64,000 nucleotides of DNA from positions 69,988-133,987 of the forward strand of contig DATMYF010000180.1 in assembly GCA_035561075.1 (NCBI GenBank), read 5' to 3'. This document shows positions 49,134 through 58,428 of this stretch, piece by piece (positions within the stretch are counted from its first letter, which is position 1; the number at the start of each line of letters is the position of its first letter). The DNA is from JAMCRM01 sp035561075. GTDB lineage: Bacteria > Acidobacteriota > Terriglobia > Bryobacterales > Bryobacteraceae. Below the pieces are notes generated by a model. The model searched no databases and was not told the DNA's origin. It saw nothing but the letters and a program-made list of their open reading frames with translations. Both the position numbers and the translations under genes were made by a program.

Positions 49134-52100
49134 TTAGAAGCTATACCGCAGCGACAACTGGATCTGCCGCCCCGCGCCCAGCCCCACATCCTTGGTCACC
49201 GTGGAGGTGGACATCCCGAAACTCCCGCCCGCCGCCGCCTGCGTGTAAGCCTGCCCCGGCTGCAACTGGTTGCTGCCGATTCCCAGGGAATTGTTCAGGC
49301 GCGAAACCGGGTTGGCGAAGTTGGCCCGGTTCAGCAAGTTGTAGATCTCCCCGCGGAATTCGAGCGCGTGTCCCTCCCGGATCGGGAAGCGCTTGTGTAA
49401 GGTCAGGTCGAACTGCGCCAGCCCCGGCCCCTTCAGCGCCCACCTTCCAAGGTTGCCGTACTCCCCGGGAGCCGGAATCGTGAACGCCGCCGGGTTGAGC
49501 ATTACGCGCTTGTCCGAGGAGTTCGTCAGGTAGGGGTTCACCCCCGGCACCACGCTCGGCCGCCGGTTGCTGCGGAACGACCCGCCCCAAGGATTGTTCA
49601 CCACCGGAGTGGTGAGGATCAGGCCGTTGCTCACCATCGGCGCGTCCACGATCTGGCCCGTCGAGTTCACCTGGTAGGCGATGTCGTTGCGCGCCAGCGT
49701 AAGGTCTACCGGCATCCCCGTGCGCGCGTTCATCACCCCGCCCAACTCCCAGTTGCCGAGCAGCATATCGGCCCAGCCCGGAGCGTTCTTCAGGAACCGC
49801 TTGTCCCTGCCGAAGGGCAGCGCATAGAGCGCCGTGGCGTTGAACGTGTGCCGCACGTCGAAGGCGTTGTTGCCGCGGTCCTGCTCGAAGTTCAAGGGGT
49901 TCTGCTGGGTCTGCGCCTCGTTCGAGCCGCCGGTGTTGCCGATGCTGTGACCCCAGGTCCACTGGGTCCCGACCGTCAGCCCGTGTGTGAACCGCCGGTT
50001 GGCGGTCACCTGCAACGAATCGTACCGGTCCGTGCCCCCGCTTGTCTTGTAGTCCATCTGCGAAAACTGATTGCCGAATTCGAGCACCGGGATGCCCGCG
50101 CCCGTCACTTGGTTCATCTGGACCCCTACCATCAGGTTGGTCCACGAGCGCAGGAACAGGTTGCGTCCCTGGCTCCCCACATACGCCGCCGTCAGCACCG
50201 TGTCGAACGGCAACTTCTGCTGGATGGACGCCGTGTAGGACAGGATCTTCTCCGGCAGCGTGTAGCCGGGCGCGTAGACGCGCGGAGCGAAGTTTTTCAG
50301 ATTGTTCACGTCAAAACTGTTGACGATCGCCTGGCTGTTCACCGGGAAGGCGATGTCGGTGGTACGGGTCACGGTGACGCGGTCGCTGTCGATCGGCTGC
50401 ACCTGATCTTCCGTCTGCCCCGGACCGTAGTAGTAGCCCGCCCCCACGCGCAGCACGGTATTGCCTTCCAGGCGGCCCGGCGCCCACGTGAACGCCAGCC
50501 GCGGCCCGAAGTTCGCCTTGCTGCTCCCGTACCAGGATCGGTTAGGGTTGGTGTCGAGCTTGCCCGTCGTCATGTCGAAAAACGTGAACAGGTTCCGGTT
50601 CTCGCGCAGCGGGCTGTAGTACTCGTAACGCAGCCCGTAGTTCATCGTGAATGTGCGGGAAATCTTCCACTCGTCCTGCACATACCCGATGTAGTACTCC
50701 TGTTTGAGAAAGCGATTGCCCGTCATACCGCCGTGCAGCGGGTTCGGCGCGCTCACGTCCCCAATCACCTGCACGCTTGACGGCGTATTACTCAACAGCG
50801 CATTCACGTTCGAGTAAGTGTAGGTGGTGCCGCCGAGCCGGTCCGTATACATCCGGATGGGGCGCACTTCCACGCCGAACTTCAGGCTGTGGTTGCCCTT
50901 GATCCAGCTCAACTGGTCGGAAAACGTCAGGGTGTAATTGGTGTACGGGACCGCGCGCCCGTTCTGCGCGCTCGAAGACCGCACCAGCCCGCCAATGCGA
51001 GCCGCGCCACCGGAGACGCCCTGTCCGCCGATGCCCGAGACGGTCGCGGTGCCGCTGAAATCGAGCGAAACCGCTGAAAGGTCGATCCCGTTCACCGTCG
51101 GGGCCACGCCCTCATAGCGCGTCTTCGAGCCGTTGAACCCCACCTTGATCTCGTTGATCACCGTGGGCCGCAACACCTGCTGCAGGCTCACCAGACCGTT
51201 CTGCGGCACCGCTGTAGTGCGCGCCACATTGCCCGTCACGTTGAGCGGCTGCTCCATCACGCCCTGGTCGCGGAAGTAACGCGCGGTGAGGTTGTAGTTG
51301 GGGCTCAGCCGGTAATCGAGCCGGATGCTCCCGTAGTTCTCATTGAGCGGCGCGCGGCCCACGCGCTGCGCGAGATCGAGATCCGGGTTGACCGTCGGAA
51401 CACCCGTGGGATACGCGGCCATCAGGGGTGCTATGGAAGGCACCGCGCGTGCCCGCGCCGCCGTGCTGGGCACCGCTTCAATCAGGTTCTGGTAGGCGCG
51501 CTGCCGCAAGCCCTCGTAGCTGGCGAAAAAGAAAAGCTTCTCCTTCAGGATGGGGCCGCCCAGCGACCCGCCGAACTGGTTCAGCCGCAGCGGCGCCGCC
51601 TTGGCCCCGTCGAAAAAGTTGCGCGCGTCCATAGCGCTATTCCGGAGATATTCGAACACCGAGCCGTGGAGCGTATTGCCGCCTGACTTCGTCACGATGC
51701 TGATCTGCCCCGCGGTGCCCGTCCCGTACTCGGCCGGGTAGTTGCTCGATTCCACGCGGAACTCCTGCACGTTCTCGAGGCTCGACTGCAGCCGGAACCC
51801 CGTTGACGTCTCGCCGTTCAGGTTCCCCGGTGAAGAGTCGATGATCGAGGAGGCCTCCACGCCGTCGAAGCGCACCGCGTTCTGCTGGTTCGCGCGCCCG
51901 CTGAACCGTACATTGTCGTAGCTGCCGCCGCCGGAGGTCTGCGCCCCCGGGGCCATCAGGTAAAGTTGCGAAAGCTGGCGCCCGTTGAGCGGCAGGTTGG
52001 CCACCTCGCGCTCGTTCACATTGGCGCCCACCCGCGCAGAGCTGGTGTCGATGACCACCAGGTCACCGCCGGACACATTGATCTCGGTAGCCATCGCGGC

Positions 52101-52421
52101 AGGCTGCAAAACGATATTCAGCACCCGCTCCTGCCCCGCGGTCAGCGCGATATTGGTGAATTCGGCCGGGCCAAGCCCCTCGGCCTGCGATACCACTTTG
52201 TAAACCGCCGGCGGAAGATTGAGGGCCACAAACAGACCCCGTTCATTGGCCTCAACGGTGCGGGTCAAACCGGTTCTCTCGCTGGAGACCGTCACGCTGG
52301 CGCCCGGGATCACGGCCCCGGATCCGTCGGCCACGGTCCCCGTAATCCTCGCGGTTTCGGTTTGCGCCCACACGGAGGACGTGAAGAGCAGGAGGTAACA
52401 GACGAGTTTGATCTTTGACAT
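49134..52421 (-). CDS. TonB-dependent receptor with N-terminal carboxypeptidase-regulatory domain
   Basis: Outer-membrane receptor of the type expanded in Bryobacterales. ATG 52421 (GGAG 5 bases upstream) gives 1,095 residues and signal MSKIKLVCYLLLFTSSVWAQ. The region at ~24-100 is a carboxypeptidase-regulatory-like domain (TGTVADGSGAVIPGASVTVS, GLFVALNLPPAVYKVVSQAEG split). A plug domain follows (VANLPLNGRQLSQLYLMAPG, AQTSGGGSYDNVRFSGRANQ, RFDGVEASS), then a large beta barrel ending in IQLSLRYSF with terminal Phe. No TonB box is obvious. Substrate unknown; possibly oligosaccharides, given the neighbouring rhamnose-pathway gene. Confidence 0.9.
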   Translation of the reverse strand: MSKIKLVCYLLLFTSSVWAQTETARITGTVADGSGAVIPGASVTVSSERTGLTRTVEANERGLFVALNLPPAVYKVVSQAEGLGPAEFTNIALTAGQERVLNIVLQPAAMATEINVSGGDLVVIDTSSARVGANVNEREVANLPLNGRQLSQLYLMAPGAQTSGGGSYDNVRFSGRANQQNAVRFDGVEASSIIDSSPGNLNGETSTGFRLQSSLENVQEFRVESSNYPAEYGTGTAGQISIVTKSGGNTLHGSVFEYLRNSAMDARNFFDGAKAAPLRLNQFGGSLGGPILKEKLFFFASYEGLRQRAYQNLIEAVPSTAARARAVPSIAPLMAAYPTGVPTVNPDLDLAQRVGRAPLNENYGSIRLDYRLSPNYNLTARYFRDQGVMEQPLNVTGNVARTTAVPQNGLVSLQQVLRPTVINEIKVGFNGSKTRYEGVAPTVNGIDLSAVSLDFSGTATVSGIGGQGVSGGAARIGGLVRSSSAQNGRAVPYTNYTLTFSDQLSWIKGNHSLKFGVEVRPIRMYTDRLGGTTYTYSNVNALLSNTPSSVQVIGDVSAPNPLHGGMTGNRFLKQEYYIGYVQDEWKISRTFTMNYGLRYEYYSPLRENRNLFTFFDMTTGKLDTNPNRSWYGSSKANFGPRLAFTWAPGRLEGNTVLRVGAGYYYGPGQTEDQVQPIDSDRVTVTRTTDIAFPVNSQAIVNSFDVNNLKNFAPRVYAPGYTLPEKILSYTASIQQKLPFDTVLTAAYVGSQGRNLFLRSWTNLMVGVQMNQVTGAGIPVLEFGNQFSQMDYKTSGGTDRYDSLQVTANRRFTHGLTVGTQWTWGHSIGNTGGSNEAQTQQNPLNFEQDRGNNAFDVRHTFNATALYALPFGRDKRFLKNAPGWADMLLGNWELGGVMNARTGMPVDLTLARNDIAYQVNSTGQIVDAPMVSNGLILTTPVVNNPWGGSFRSNRRPSVVPGVNPYLTNSSDKRVMLNPAAFTIPAPGEYGNLGRWALKGPGLAQFDLTLHKRFPIREGHALEFRGEIYNLLNRANFANPVSRLNNSLGIGSNQLQPGQAYTQAAAGGSFGMSTSTVTKDVGLGAGRQIQLSLRYSF

Positions 52422-52485
52422 CAGCTCCAAGTTAGCCGGAGCGTGTGTCAATCCCATTACAGCCGGATTAAGTTCAGAGCAACAC

Positions 52486-52516
52486 GCCGTAACCCTGCCG
52501 TAACATCGCCGTTAAC
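52486..52516. promoter_or_regulatory. Three 11-bp direct repeats ahead of the TonB receptor
   Basis: GCCGTAAC occurs at 52486-52493 and 52497-52504, and GCCGTTAAC at 52508-52516, at an exact 11-base period. They lie just after the rhaB stop and 65-95 bases upstream of the TonB receptor start, on one helix face. This looks like an operator for a regulator that binds cooperatively. Function is inferred from position only. Confidence 0.5.
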
Positions 52517-53972
52517 CTACGATTTTAAGGTACTTCCGGTACGCCGCGTCCCAGTCCGCCGCCGGCTTCGGCTCGAAAATCTCCACCTTCCACGACCGCC
52601 GCACCACCGCGCGGGCCTCTTCAAGGCTCGCCAGCGCGCCCGACCCCATGGCTTGGATCAGGACATTCCCGATGGCCGTGGCTTCGCCCGGTCCGGCCGC
52701 AACCGTACGGCCCGTGGCGTCCGCCACGAACTGGTTCAGCACCGCATTGCGCGATCCCCCGCCCACAATGTGGATCACGCGGAAGCGCCGCCCGATCAGC
52801 GTTTCAAGACTCTCCAGCACCTGCCGGTAGCGCAGCGCCAGGCTCTCCAGAATCGTGCGCGAGAATTCGCCATGTGTCTGCGGCGGGTTCTGCCCCGTAG
52901 CCACGCAGTACGCCGCGATCTTCTCCGGCATGTCCCCCGGCTCGAGAAACGCATCCGGGCTGATGATAGCGGTGAACGGCGCGGCAGCCGCGGCCAGCCT
53001 CGCCAGCTCATCGTAGTTGTAGCCCGTGCCTTCAAGCGACCACGCGCGGCGGCACTCCTGCACCAGCCACAGCCCCGCGATATTCTTCAGCAGCCGAATG
53101 CGCCCGCCCGCTCCCACTTCATTGGTCAGGTTGAGCGACATCGCTGTCTGGTTGACGATCGGCTCGGCCAGTTCCGCGCCCATCAACGACCATGTCCCCG
53201 AGCTGATGTAGCACCAGTCGTCGCCTTGCGCCGGAACCGCGGCCACCGCCGACGCTGTATCGTGACACGCCGTCGTGTAGACAGTTGGCGGCGCGCCGGT
53301 CCCGGGCCATACCGAATCGAGTAGCGGGCCGAGCGGCGTCCCCGGCTGCACGATTTCCGGCAGCATTCCGGTCGGAAGCCCGAGCCGCTCCAGCACCCCG
53401 GTCGCCCAACCCTTGGCGCAGGGGTTGTAGAACTGCGACGTGCTGGCGATGGTCAACTCCGCCCGCGCCACCCCGGTCATCCAGTAGTTGAACAGGTCCG
53501 GCATGAACAGCAGCGTTCGGGCGGCGTCGAGCGCTGGCGAGCCCGCCAGCTTCATGGCATAGAGCTGGCAGAGCGTATTGAGCTGGATGAACTGGATGCC
53601 CGTCTGGGCGAAGATATCCGCGCGCGGCATCGCCTCGGCCATCTTCTCCATGATGCCGTTGGTGCGGGCATCGCGATAATGGCGCGGGTTGTCCACCAGC
53701 GCGCCATCCCGGCCGAGCAGCGCGAAATCCACGCCCCACGTATCGATCCCGACGCCGTTGAGCGTCAGGCGCCGCTCGCGCGCCGCCACCCCCAACCCGT
53801 GCCGGATCTCATGCCAGAGCCGCAACGTGTCCCAGTAGAGCCCGTCAAGCACGCGCACCGGCGTGTTGGGGAAGCGGTGCAGTTCCTCGATCGCCAGTCC
53901 GCTATCGGACAGCGTCCCGAGCATGGCGCGACCGCTTTCCGCGCCCAGATCAAAGGCCAGATAGTGTTGCAT
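52512..53972 (-). CDS. rhaB: Rhamnulokinase-type FGGY sugar kinase
   Basis: Phosphorylates L-rhamnulose at O1 (family role). ATG 53972 gives 486 residues. The N-terminal phosphate motif is YLAFDLGAESGRAMLGTLSD; GVGIDTWGVDFALLGRDGAL and YRDARTNGIMEKM are RhaB-specific; YISSGTWSLMGAELAEPIVN lies at the second phosphate motif; the IHIVGGGSRNAVLNQFVADA segment is the FGGY ATP site. Other rhamnose genes are not adjacent. It is separated from tpiA by a terminator, so it probably has its own promoter. Confidence 0.88.
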   Translation of the reverse strand: MQHYLAFDLGAESGRAMLGTLSDSGLAIEELHRFPNTPVRVLDGLYWDTLRLWHEIRHGLGVAARERRLTLNGVGIDTWGVDFALLGRDGALVDNPRHYRDARTNGIMEKMAEAMPRADIFAQTGIQFIQLNTLCQLYAMKLAGSPALDAARTLLFMPDLFNYWMTGVARAELTIASTSQFYNPCAKGWATGVLERLGLPTGMLPEIVQPGTPLGPLLDSVWPGTGAPPTVYTTACHDTASAVAAVPAQGDDWCYISSGTWSLMGAELAEPIVNQTAMSLNLTNEVGAGGRIRLLKNIAGLWLVQECRRAWSLEGTGYNYDELARLAAAAAPFTAIISPDAFLEPGDMPEKIAAYCVATGQNPPQTHGEFSRTILESLALRYRQVLESLETLIGRRFRVIHIVGGGSRNAVLNQFVADATGRTVAAGPGEATAIGNVLIQAMGSGALASLEEARAVVRRSWKVEIFEPKPAADWDAAYRKYLKIVG

Positions 53973-53996
53973 CAGGGATTTCCCGTGCCAGTATAA

Positions 53997-54040
53997 CGCG
54001 CACGGCCGCGGTCCTGTGGATGGCACCGCGGCCGTGCGCG
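53997..54040 (-). terminator. 16-bp perfect hairpin after tpiA
   Basis: Arms 53997-54012 and 54025-54040 pair perfectly over 16 bases (CGCGCACGGCCGCGGT) with a 12-base loop. On the minus strand it follows the tpiA stop by 14 bases and is trailed by TTATAC, a weak T-tract. It separates tpiA from rhaB. Confidence 0.8.
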
Positions 54041-54054
54041 AATAGTGAGCCTTT

Positions 54055-54801
54055 TTAGTAGTTGACGATAGCGCCGAACGACGCTGCATCGAGCGCCGCG
54101 CCGCCCACCAGCACGCCGTCGATCTCTTCCTTCGACATCAGCGTCTTGGTGTTGTCCGGCTTTACGCTGCCGCCGTAGAGAATACGGACCGCATCCGCCG
54201 CCGCGCCGAACTTCGCCCGCACTTCCGCGCGGATCACGCGGTGCGCGTCTTCGGCGATCTCCGGGGTAGCCGTCTTGCCCGTGCCGATGGCCCATACCGG
54301 CTCATACGCGATCACGATCTTGGCGAACTGCTCCGGTGTCAGGCCCCCGATGCCGTTCTTCACCTGCCCGCGCAGCACGGCCTCGGTCTGGCCCGCTTCG
54401 CGATGCTCCAGCCGCTCCCCGACGCACACGATCGGGGTGAGCCCCGCTTCGAGCGCCGCCACGGTCTTCTGCAGCACGGTCTCATCCGTCTCGCCGAAGT
54501 ACTGCCGCCGCTCGCTGTGTCCGATGATCACGTGGGAGCAGCCGCAACCCACGATCATGCGCGCGGAAATCTCGCCCGTGAAGGCGCCTTCCTTGGCCCA
54601 GTACAGGTTCTGCGCGCCAATCCCGATGCGCGTCCCTTTTACGGCGCCGGCGGCCGCTTCGAGATTCGTGAACGGTGGGCAGATCACGATCTCGCGGTCA
54701 GTCACCTTCGCGACCAGCGGCCGGAAGGCTTCGAAGAATGCTTTCGTTTCCGCGGGCGTCTTGTACATCTTCCAATTGCCCGCCATGACAGGTGTTCTCA
54801 T
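54055..54801 (-). CDS. tpiA: Triosephosphate isomerase
   Basis: Interconverts dihydroxyacetone phosphate and glyceraldehyde 3-phosphate. It has 248 residues with GNWKM (N9, catalytic K11), catalytic His95 in IIGHSERRQYFGE, and catalytic Glu167 in YEPVWAIGTG. The phosphate loop GGSVKPDN and LVGGAAL near the end are intact. Start overlaps the deoB stop (ATGA), so they form an operon. Confidence 0.97.
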   Translation of the reverse strand: MRTPVMAGNWKMYKTPAETKAFFEAFRPLVAKVTDREIVICPPFTNLEAAAGAVKGTRIGIGAQNLYWAKEGAFTGEISARMIVGCGCSHVIIGHSERRQYFGETDETVLQKTVAALEAGLTPIVCVGERLEHREAGQTEAVLRGQVKNGIGGLTPEQFAKIVIAYEPVWAIGTGKTATPEIAEDAHRVIRAEVRAKFGAAADAVRILYGGSVKPDNTKTLMSKEEIDGVLVGGAALDAASFGAIVNY

Positions 54802-55961
54802 AGTATTTGCCGTAAGAAGCTGGTACCTTTTCCGATTCGTTCGCCGAAGTTGTCCGCCACGGTCTGGCCTATGTCGGCCAGGCTCGCCCGGACACCCAGG
54901 TCGGCGCCGCGCCGCACGCGCGGGCCGAAGACCAGCAGGGGAACGTATTCCCGGCTGTGGTCCGTGGAGACGGTGGTGGGGTCGCAGCCGTGGTCCGCCG
55001 TGAGGATCGCGACATCGTCATCCCGCATCGCGCCGTGAAGTTGCGGCAGCCAGCGGTCGAACTCTTCGAGCGCGGCGGCATAACCCTCCACATCGTTGCG
55101 ATGCCCGTAGAGCATGTCGAAATCCACCAGGTTGGCCCAGATAACCCCGCGCTCACACTGCGCCATCGCGGCAAGTGTCTGCTGCATTCCTTCCGCGTTG
55201 TTCTTGCTGCCGAAGCGCTCCACGATGCCGCGCCCCAGAAACACATCGAAGATCTTCCCCACGCTCGCCACCGGCACACCGGCGGCTTCGAGCACGTCGA
55301 GCAGCATCCCGCGGGGCGGCGGGACGGCGTAGTCGTGCCGGTTCGTCGTGCGGGTAAACGCTCCGGGCTCCCCGATGAATGGCCGCGCGATCACCCGCCC
55401 CACCTCGTGCGGACCGCGCAGGATCTCCCGCGCCGTCTCGCAAATCCGGTAGATCTCCGGCAGCGGGATCACCTCTTCATGCGCCGCCACCTGGAACACG
55501 CTATCGGCCGAGGTGTAGACGATGGGGGACCCGGTGCGCACGTGCTCCTCCCCCAGTTCCTTGATGATCTCGGTGCCCGATGCGGGCTTGTTGCCCAGCG
55601 CGCGCCGCCCGATGCGTCGCTCGAACTCGTCCATCACCTCGCGCGGAAAGCCGTTCGGGTAGAGCGGAAGCGGCTGCTCCAAATGGATGCCCGCCATCTC
55701 CCAGTGGCCCGTAATCGTATCCTTGCCGGGCGACGCCAGCGCGCAGCGCCCATACGCTCCCCCGGGTTCCTGCGCCGCTGGAAGCCCTGGAATCTGCCGG
55801 ATGTTCCCCAGCCCCAGGCCGCAGAGGTTCGGCAGATGAAGCGGGCGCACCCGTGCCATGTTGCCGAGGGTGTCGCTGCCCGCGTCGCCGTATGCGGCGG
55901 CGTCCGGCATTTCCCCGATCCCCACGCTGTCCAGAATGATCCAGATAATGCGACGGAACAC
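54798..55961 (-). CDS. deoB: Phosphopentomutase
   Basis: Interconverts ribose (deoxyribose) 1- and 5-phosphates in nucleoside salvage. GTG 55961 gives VFRRIIWIILDSVGIGEMPD, with the metal-binding Asp in LDSVG; ATG 56009 is a possible longer start. It has 387 residues. Further motifs: GDAGSDTLGN (catalytic Thr), KDTITGHWEM, VDFDMLYGHRNDVEGY, and TADHGCDPTT with metal-binding Asp-His. It is coupled to tpiA. It diverges from padR. Confidence 0.95.
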   Translation of the reverse strand: MFRRIIWIILDSVGIGEMPDAAAYGDAGSDTLGNMARVRPLHLPNLCGLGLGNIRQIPGLPAAQEPGGAYGRCALASPGKDTITGHWEMAGIHLEQPLPLYPNGFPREVMDEFERRIGRRALGNKPASGTEIIKELGEEHVRTGSPIVYTSADSVFQVAAHEEVIPLPEIYRICETAREILRGPHEVGRVIARPFIGEPGAFTRTTNRHDYAVPPPRGMLLDVLEAAGVPVASVGKIFDVFLGRGIVERFGSKNNAEGMQQTLAAMAQCERGVIWANLVDFDMLYGHRNDVEGYAAALEEFDRWLPQLHGAMRDDDVAILTADHGCDPTTVSTDHSREYVPLLVFGPRVRRGADLGVRASLADIGQTVADNFGERIGKGTSFLRQIL

Positions 55962-56019
55962 TATTCTCGACTGTACCAGACAGCGCGGGCTCTTGAAATG
56001 AAAGACCATTGACGAATGA

Positions 56020-56376
56020 ATGGATTACTCCTACACTGTGGAAGAAATGGTCGTTCGGCTTGGGGAACTTGAGCATTTCGTCCTGCTCGCGATTCTTCGC
56101 TTGGGAAACAACGCGTACGGTGTTGCGATTCGCGTGGAGCTAAGAGAAACTACCCAGCGAGAACCCAGCCCGGGTTCTCTCTACACCACGCTCGGCCGGC
56201 TTGAGGAGAGAGGGCTTGTCTCTTCATGGCTCGGCGACCCAACGCCGCAGCGAGGCGGACGGGCAAAGCGATTCTATGCTGTAACGCCGAAAGGCCTTGA
56301 AGCAGTCGCAAGAGTGCAGCGGTCATTGACTCGACTATTGAATGGCCTTGACATTGCTGGGATTGCCCATGCGTGA
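56020..56376 (+). CDS. PadR-family transcriptional regulator
   Basis: Winged-helix regulator of 118 residues. The pattern LGELEHFVLLAILRLGNNAY GVAIR is characteristic of the acidobacterial PadR group; PSPGSLYTTLGRLEERGLVS is the recognition helix and wing. The true start may be the ATG at 56047 (VVRLGELE), as the first nine residues are not conserved. It overlaps the next gene, which is probably its partner or target. Confidence 0.92.
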   Translation: MDYSYTVEEMVVRLGELEHFVLLAILRLGNNAYGVAIRVELRETTQREPSPGSLYTTLGRLEERGLVSSWLGDPTPQRGGRAKRFYAVTPKGLEAVARVQRSLTRLLNGLDIAGIAHA

Positions 56377-56974
56377 TTCGGAATTGGCGGAACGACTTCT
56401 GTCACTGGTCATAACCCGGGACCGAGCCGCTTCCATCGTCGGCGATCTACTCGAAGACAGAAGGCGGCAAGGTAGCATCGCGTTCTGGATGGGCGTGGTG
56501 CGCACCAGCATTGCCTTCATCTGGCGTGACATCTCATCAGCCCCGGCCCGATACGCAGCGCTCCTCGTGGCTGCTTATCTTGTATCTATCGTTCTGTACA
56601 TGCTGTTTTTCGTTCTACCTCAGTATCTGATTCACAGGCCATACGATGACTCGCTCCTGTCTGCGTTTTGGATCAGGGAAACCGCATACCTGTTACTCTC
56701 AGACTGGGCGTTGCGGACTCGGATGTTCTTCCTGAACTCCTTCGTGCTGGGTCTCGTCATCGCCCGAATCTCACCTGACCGGGAAGTAGCCGCTTGCAGC
56801 GCGATTGTGGCGTCAAATCTGATTATCGTTAGTGCGGCAACGTTCGTCGCCTCCGGCGTTACCGCTCATGCTTTCGCCACATTGGCGTGGGCCACATTCA
56901 ATCAGTGGCCCCTTTTGTTGGCTGGAGTGCTGGTCCGATGGCGCTCCTCCGCTACCCTTCCCGCACGACCTTGA
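56369..56974 (+). CDS. PadR-linked membrane protein with permease-prefix-like domain
   Basis: ATG 56369 overlaps the padR end, 201 residues. The first ~50 residues (ERLLSLVITRDRAASIVGDL, LEDRRRQG) resemble the 'permease prefix' domain found at the N-terminus of acidobacterial duplicated orphan permeases usually paired with PadR. About four to five membrane helices follow (about 65-90, 105-125, 130-150, 155-180). The full FtsX-like permease is missing, so it is a stand-alone short version. It converges with the next gene, overlapping by 23 bases. Confidence 0.78.
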   Translation: MRDSELAERLLSLVITRDRAASIVGDLLEDRRRQGSIAFWMGVVRTSIAFIWRDISSAPARYAALLVAAYLVSIVLYMLFFVLPQYLIHRPYDDSLLSAFWIRETAYLLLSDWALRTRMFFLNSFVLGLVIARISPDREVAACSAIVASNLIIVSAATFVASGVTAHAFATLAWATFNQWPLLLAGVLVRWRSSATLPARP

Positions 56975-58382
56975 AACCCGTTAGCCGTCCCAGCCGTTCG
57001 ATCGAGCCCGTGTGGTCTCCGTAGAACACCACCCGGTGCAGCAGGTCCCTGGTTCCGGGCATCGCGGGAGTATCGAGCGCCGCCGCCCAGCCGCGCAGCA
57101 GCTTGCCCGAGTCCTTCACCTTGGTGCGGATCTTCGTGCGGCAGCCGCGCTCATCGTCCACGTTCCCCAGCACTTCGCCTGTCGAGACCATCAGGCGCCT
57201 GGCATCGGCGAACTTGGCCACCGTGACCGCCCCGCCCGAGGGCGCCAGCACCTGCATCGATACCCCCTTGTGGTCTTCCAGGTGCGAGCGCACCATGTAC
57301 GGGCTAGCCTTGCCGTCGATCCCTTCCAGCTTCGTTGCCGAGACGCAATGTGCGTGGATCACTTCGTTGCGGCTGGTGTCGAACACCGGATCTGAAACGA
57401 ATCCCGGAACGCCCGAGAATGACGTCACCAGCAGTTGCGTCATGGTGGATTCCAAGTCGTTCTCGCATACCCCGTACAGGCCCACGTCGTTCAGCTTCGA
57501 GAACGCCACGCAGGGATAGGCGGGCAGTTCGCGGCGGCCGAATCCGCCCAGGCAGTCGATGGCGATGGCGTTCGCCTTCTCCTGCTCCATGTACTTCCGG
57601 ATGCCCAGGTACAACCGCATGGAATCCACGATCTCCTGCCTGCTGGGCTCCACGACGGCGGCTTCCTTGATGAAAGCCGCGGCCAGCTTATCGGCCTGTC
57701 CCGGATCGGAGGCATCAAAGGCGGACTTCAGATCGAGATAGCTCGGATACGCGAACTCCGTCCCGAACTGTTTGCTGTAATCACCCGCGACCTTGGGACG
57801 GGTAGCCAGCGGCGAAACCAGCAGCACCTTGCTGCGGCGCAGTTGGTGGATGGCGCGGAAGATCGGCAGGTAGCCGTCCAGGTCCCGGAAATCGCTGCTG
57901 GCGATCAGGTCGAGTTTGGCGCCGCGCTGGATGTACGCCGCCGCATGCGTCCAGTCGTGCCCGTAGTAGGGCTGGGCGAACATCAAGGTGGGCTTCCCGG
58001 ATTCCACCAGTTGCTTCAACATCGGGTGGACGATGGTCACCATATTGAAGGCCAGGACCACGTCGGCGTCGTCCGGCTTCTGGAGCCACCCTGTCATCTC
58101 AGCGGCGTTGTTCAGCCGCTCCCCGCCGGTGAGGCGAATCTGCCCCGGGTACATGCGCTCCAATTCTTTGAGTTTCGCCTCTACGGCGGCGATGTTCTGG
58201 TCGACATCGGCGTCCGGGCTCGGCCAACTGGGCTTTCCGCAAAGGTAGACTTTGCGGACCACCGCGGGGCCGGACCATGGCATATCGGCTGTGGCGCCCC
58301 GGGCGGCGAACCACGGGGCGGTCAGGGCGCCCACCGCCGAGAGTGCGAACCGGCGCCTGGTAAGGTAGATCGATTCGGGCAT
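56952..58382 (-). CDS. Tat-exported L-fucose/arabinose-isomerase-like protein
   Basis: About 476 residues with a twin-arginine signal (YLTRRRFALSAVGALTAPWF). ATG 58382 is chosen; 58394 would add four residues. The N-terminal part (AGNS-like substrate region, VDQNIAAVEAKLKELERMYP) and the middle with VAAFIKEAAVVEPSRQEIV-type helix recall the fucose-isomerase N-terminal fold, and the segment CENDLESTMTQLLVTSFSGV with nearby acidic and His residues fits the metal site region. True isomerases are cytoplasmic, so an exported form is unusual; it may be inactive or act on other sugars. Confidence 0.75.
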   Translation of the reverse strand: MPESIYLTRRRFALSAVGALTAPWFAARGATADMPWSGPAVVRKVYLCGKPSWPSPDADVDQNIAAVEAKLKELERMYPGQIRLTGGERLNNAAEMTGWLQKPDDADVVLAFNMVTIVHPMLKQLVESGKPTLMFAQPYYGHDWTHAAAYIQRGAKLDLIASSDFRDLDGYLPIFRAIHQLRRSKVLLVSPLATRPKVAGDYSKQFGTEFAYPSYLDLKSAFDASDPGQADKLAAAFIKEAAVVEPSRQEIVDSMRLYLGIRKYMEQEKANAIAIDCLGGFGRRELPAYPCVAFSKLNDVGLYGVCENDLESTMTQLLVTSFSGVPGFVSDPVFDTSRNEVIHAHCVSATKLEGIDGKASPYMVRSHLEDHKGVSMQVLAPSGGAVTVAKFADARRLMVSTGEVLGNVDDERGCRTKIRTKVKDSGKLLRGWAAALDTPAMPGTRDLLHRVVFYGDHTGSIERLGRLTGFKVVREG

Positions 58383-58428
58383 GCCGGATATCATACCCGC
58401 AGCACCGAAATAAAACCACCCCCGCCCT

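Noticed and set aside
50889..51634. Plus-strand open frames opposite the TonB receptor
   Set aside because: Antisense shadows in high-GC sequence with no recognisable domain.
52422..52460. TTGACA ahead of the TonB receptor as a sigma-70 promoter
   Set aside because: No acceptable -10 lies 16-18 bases downstream.
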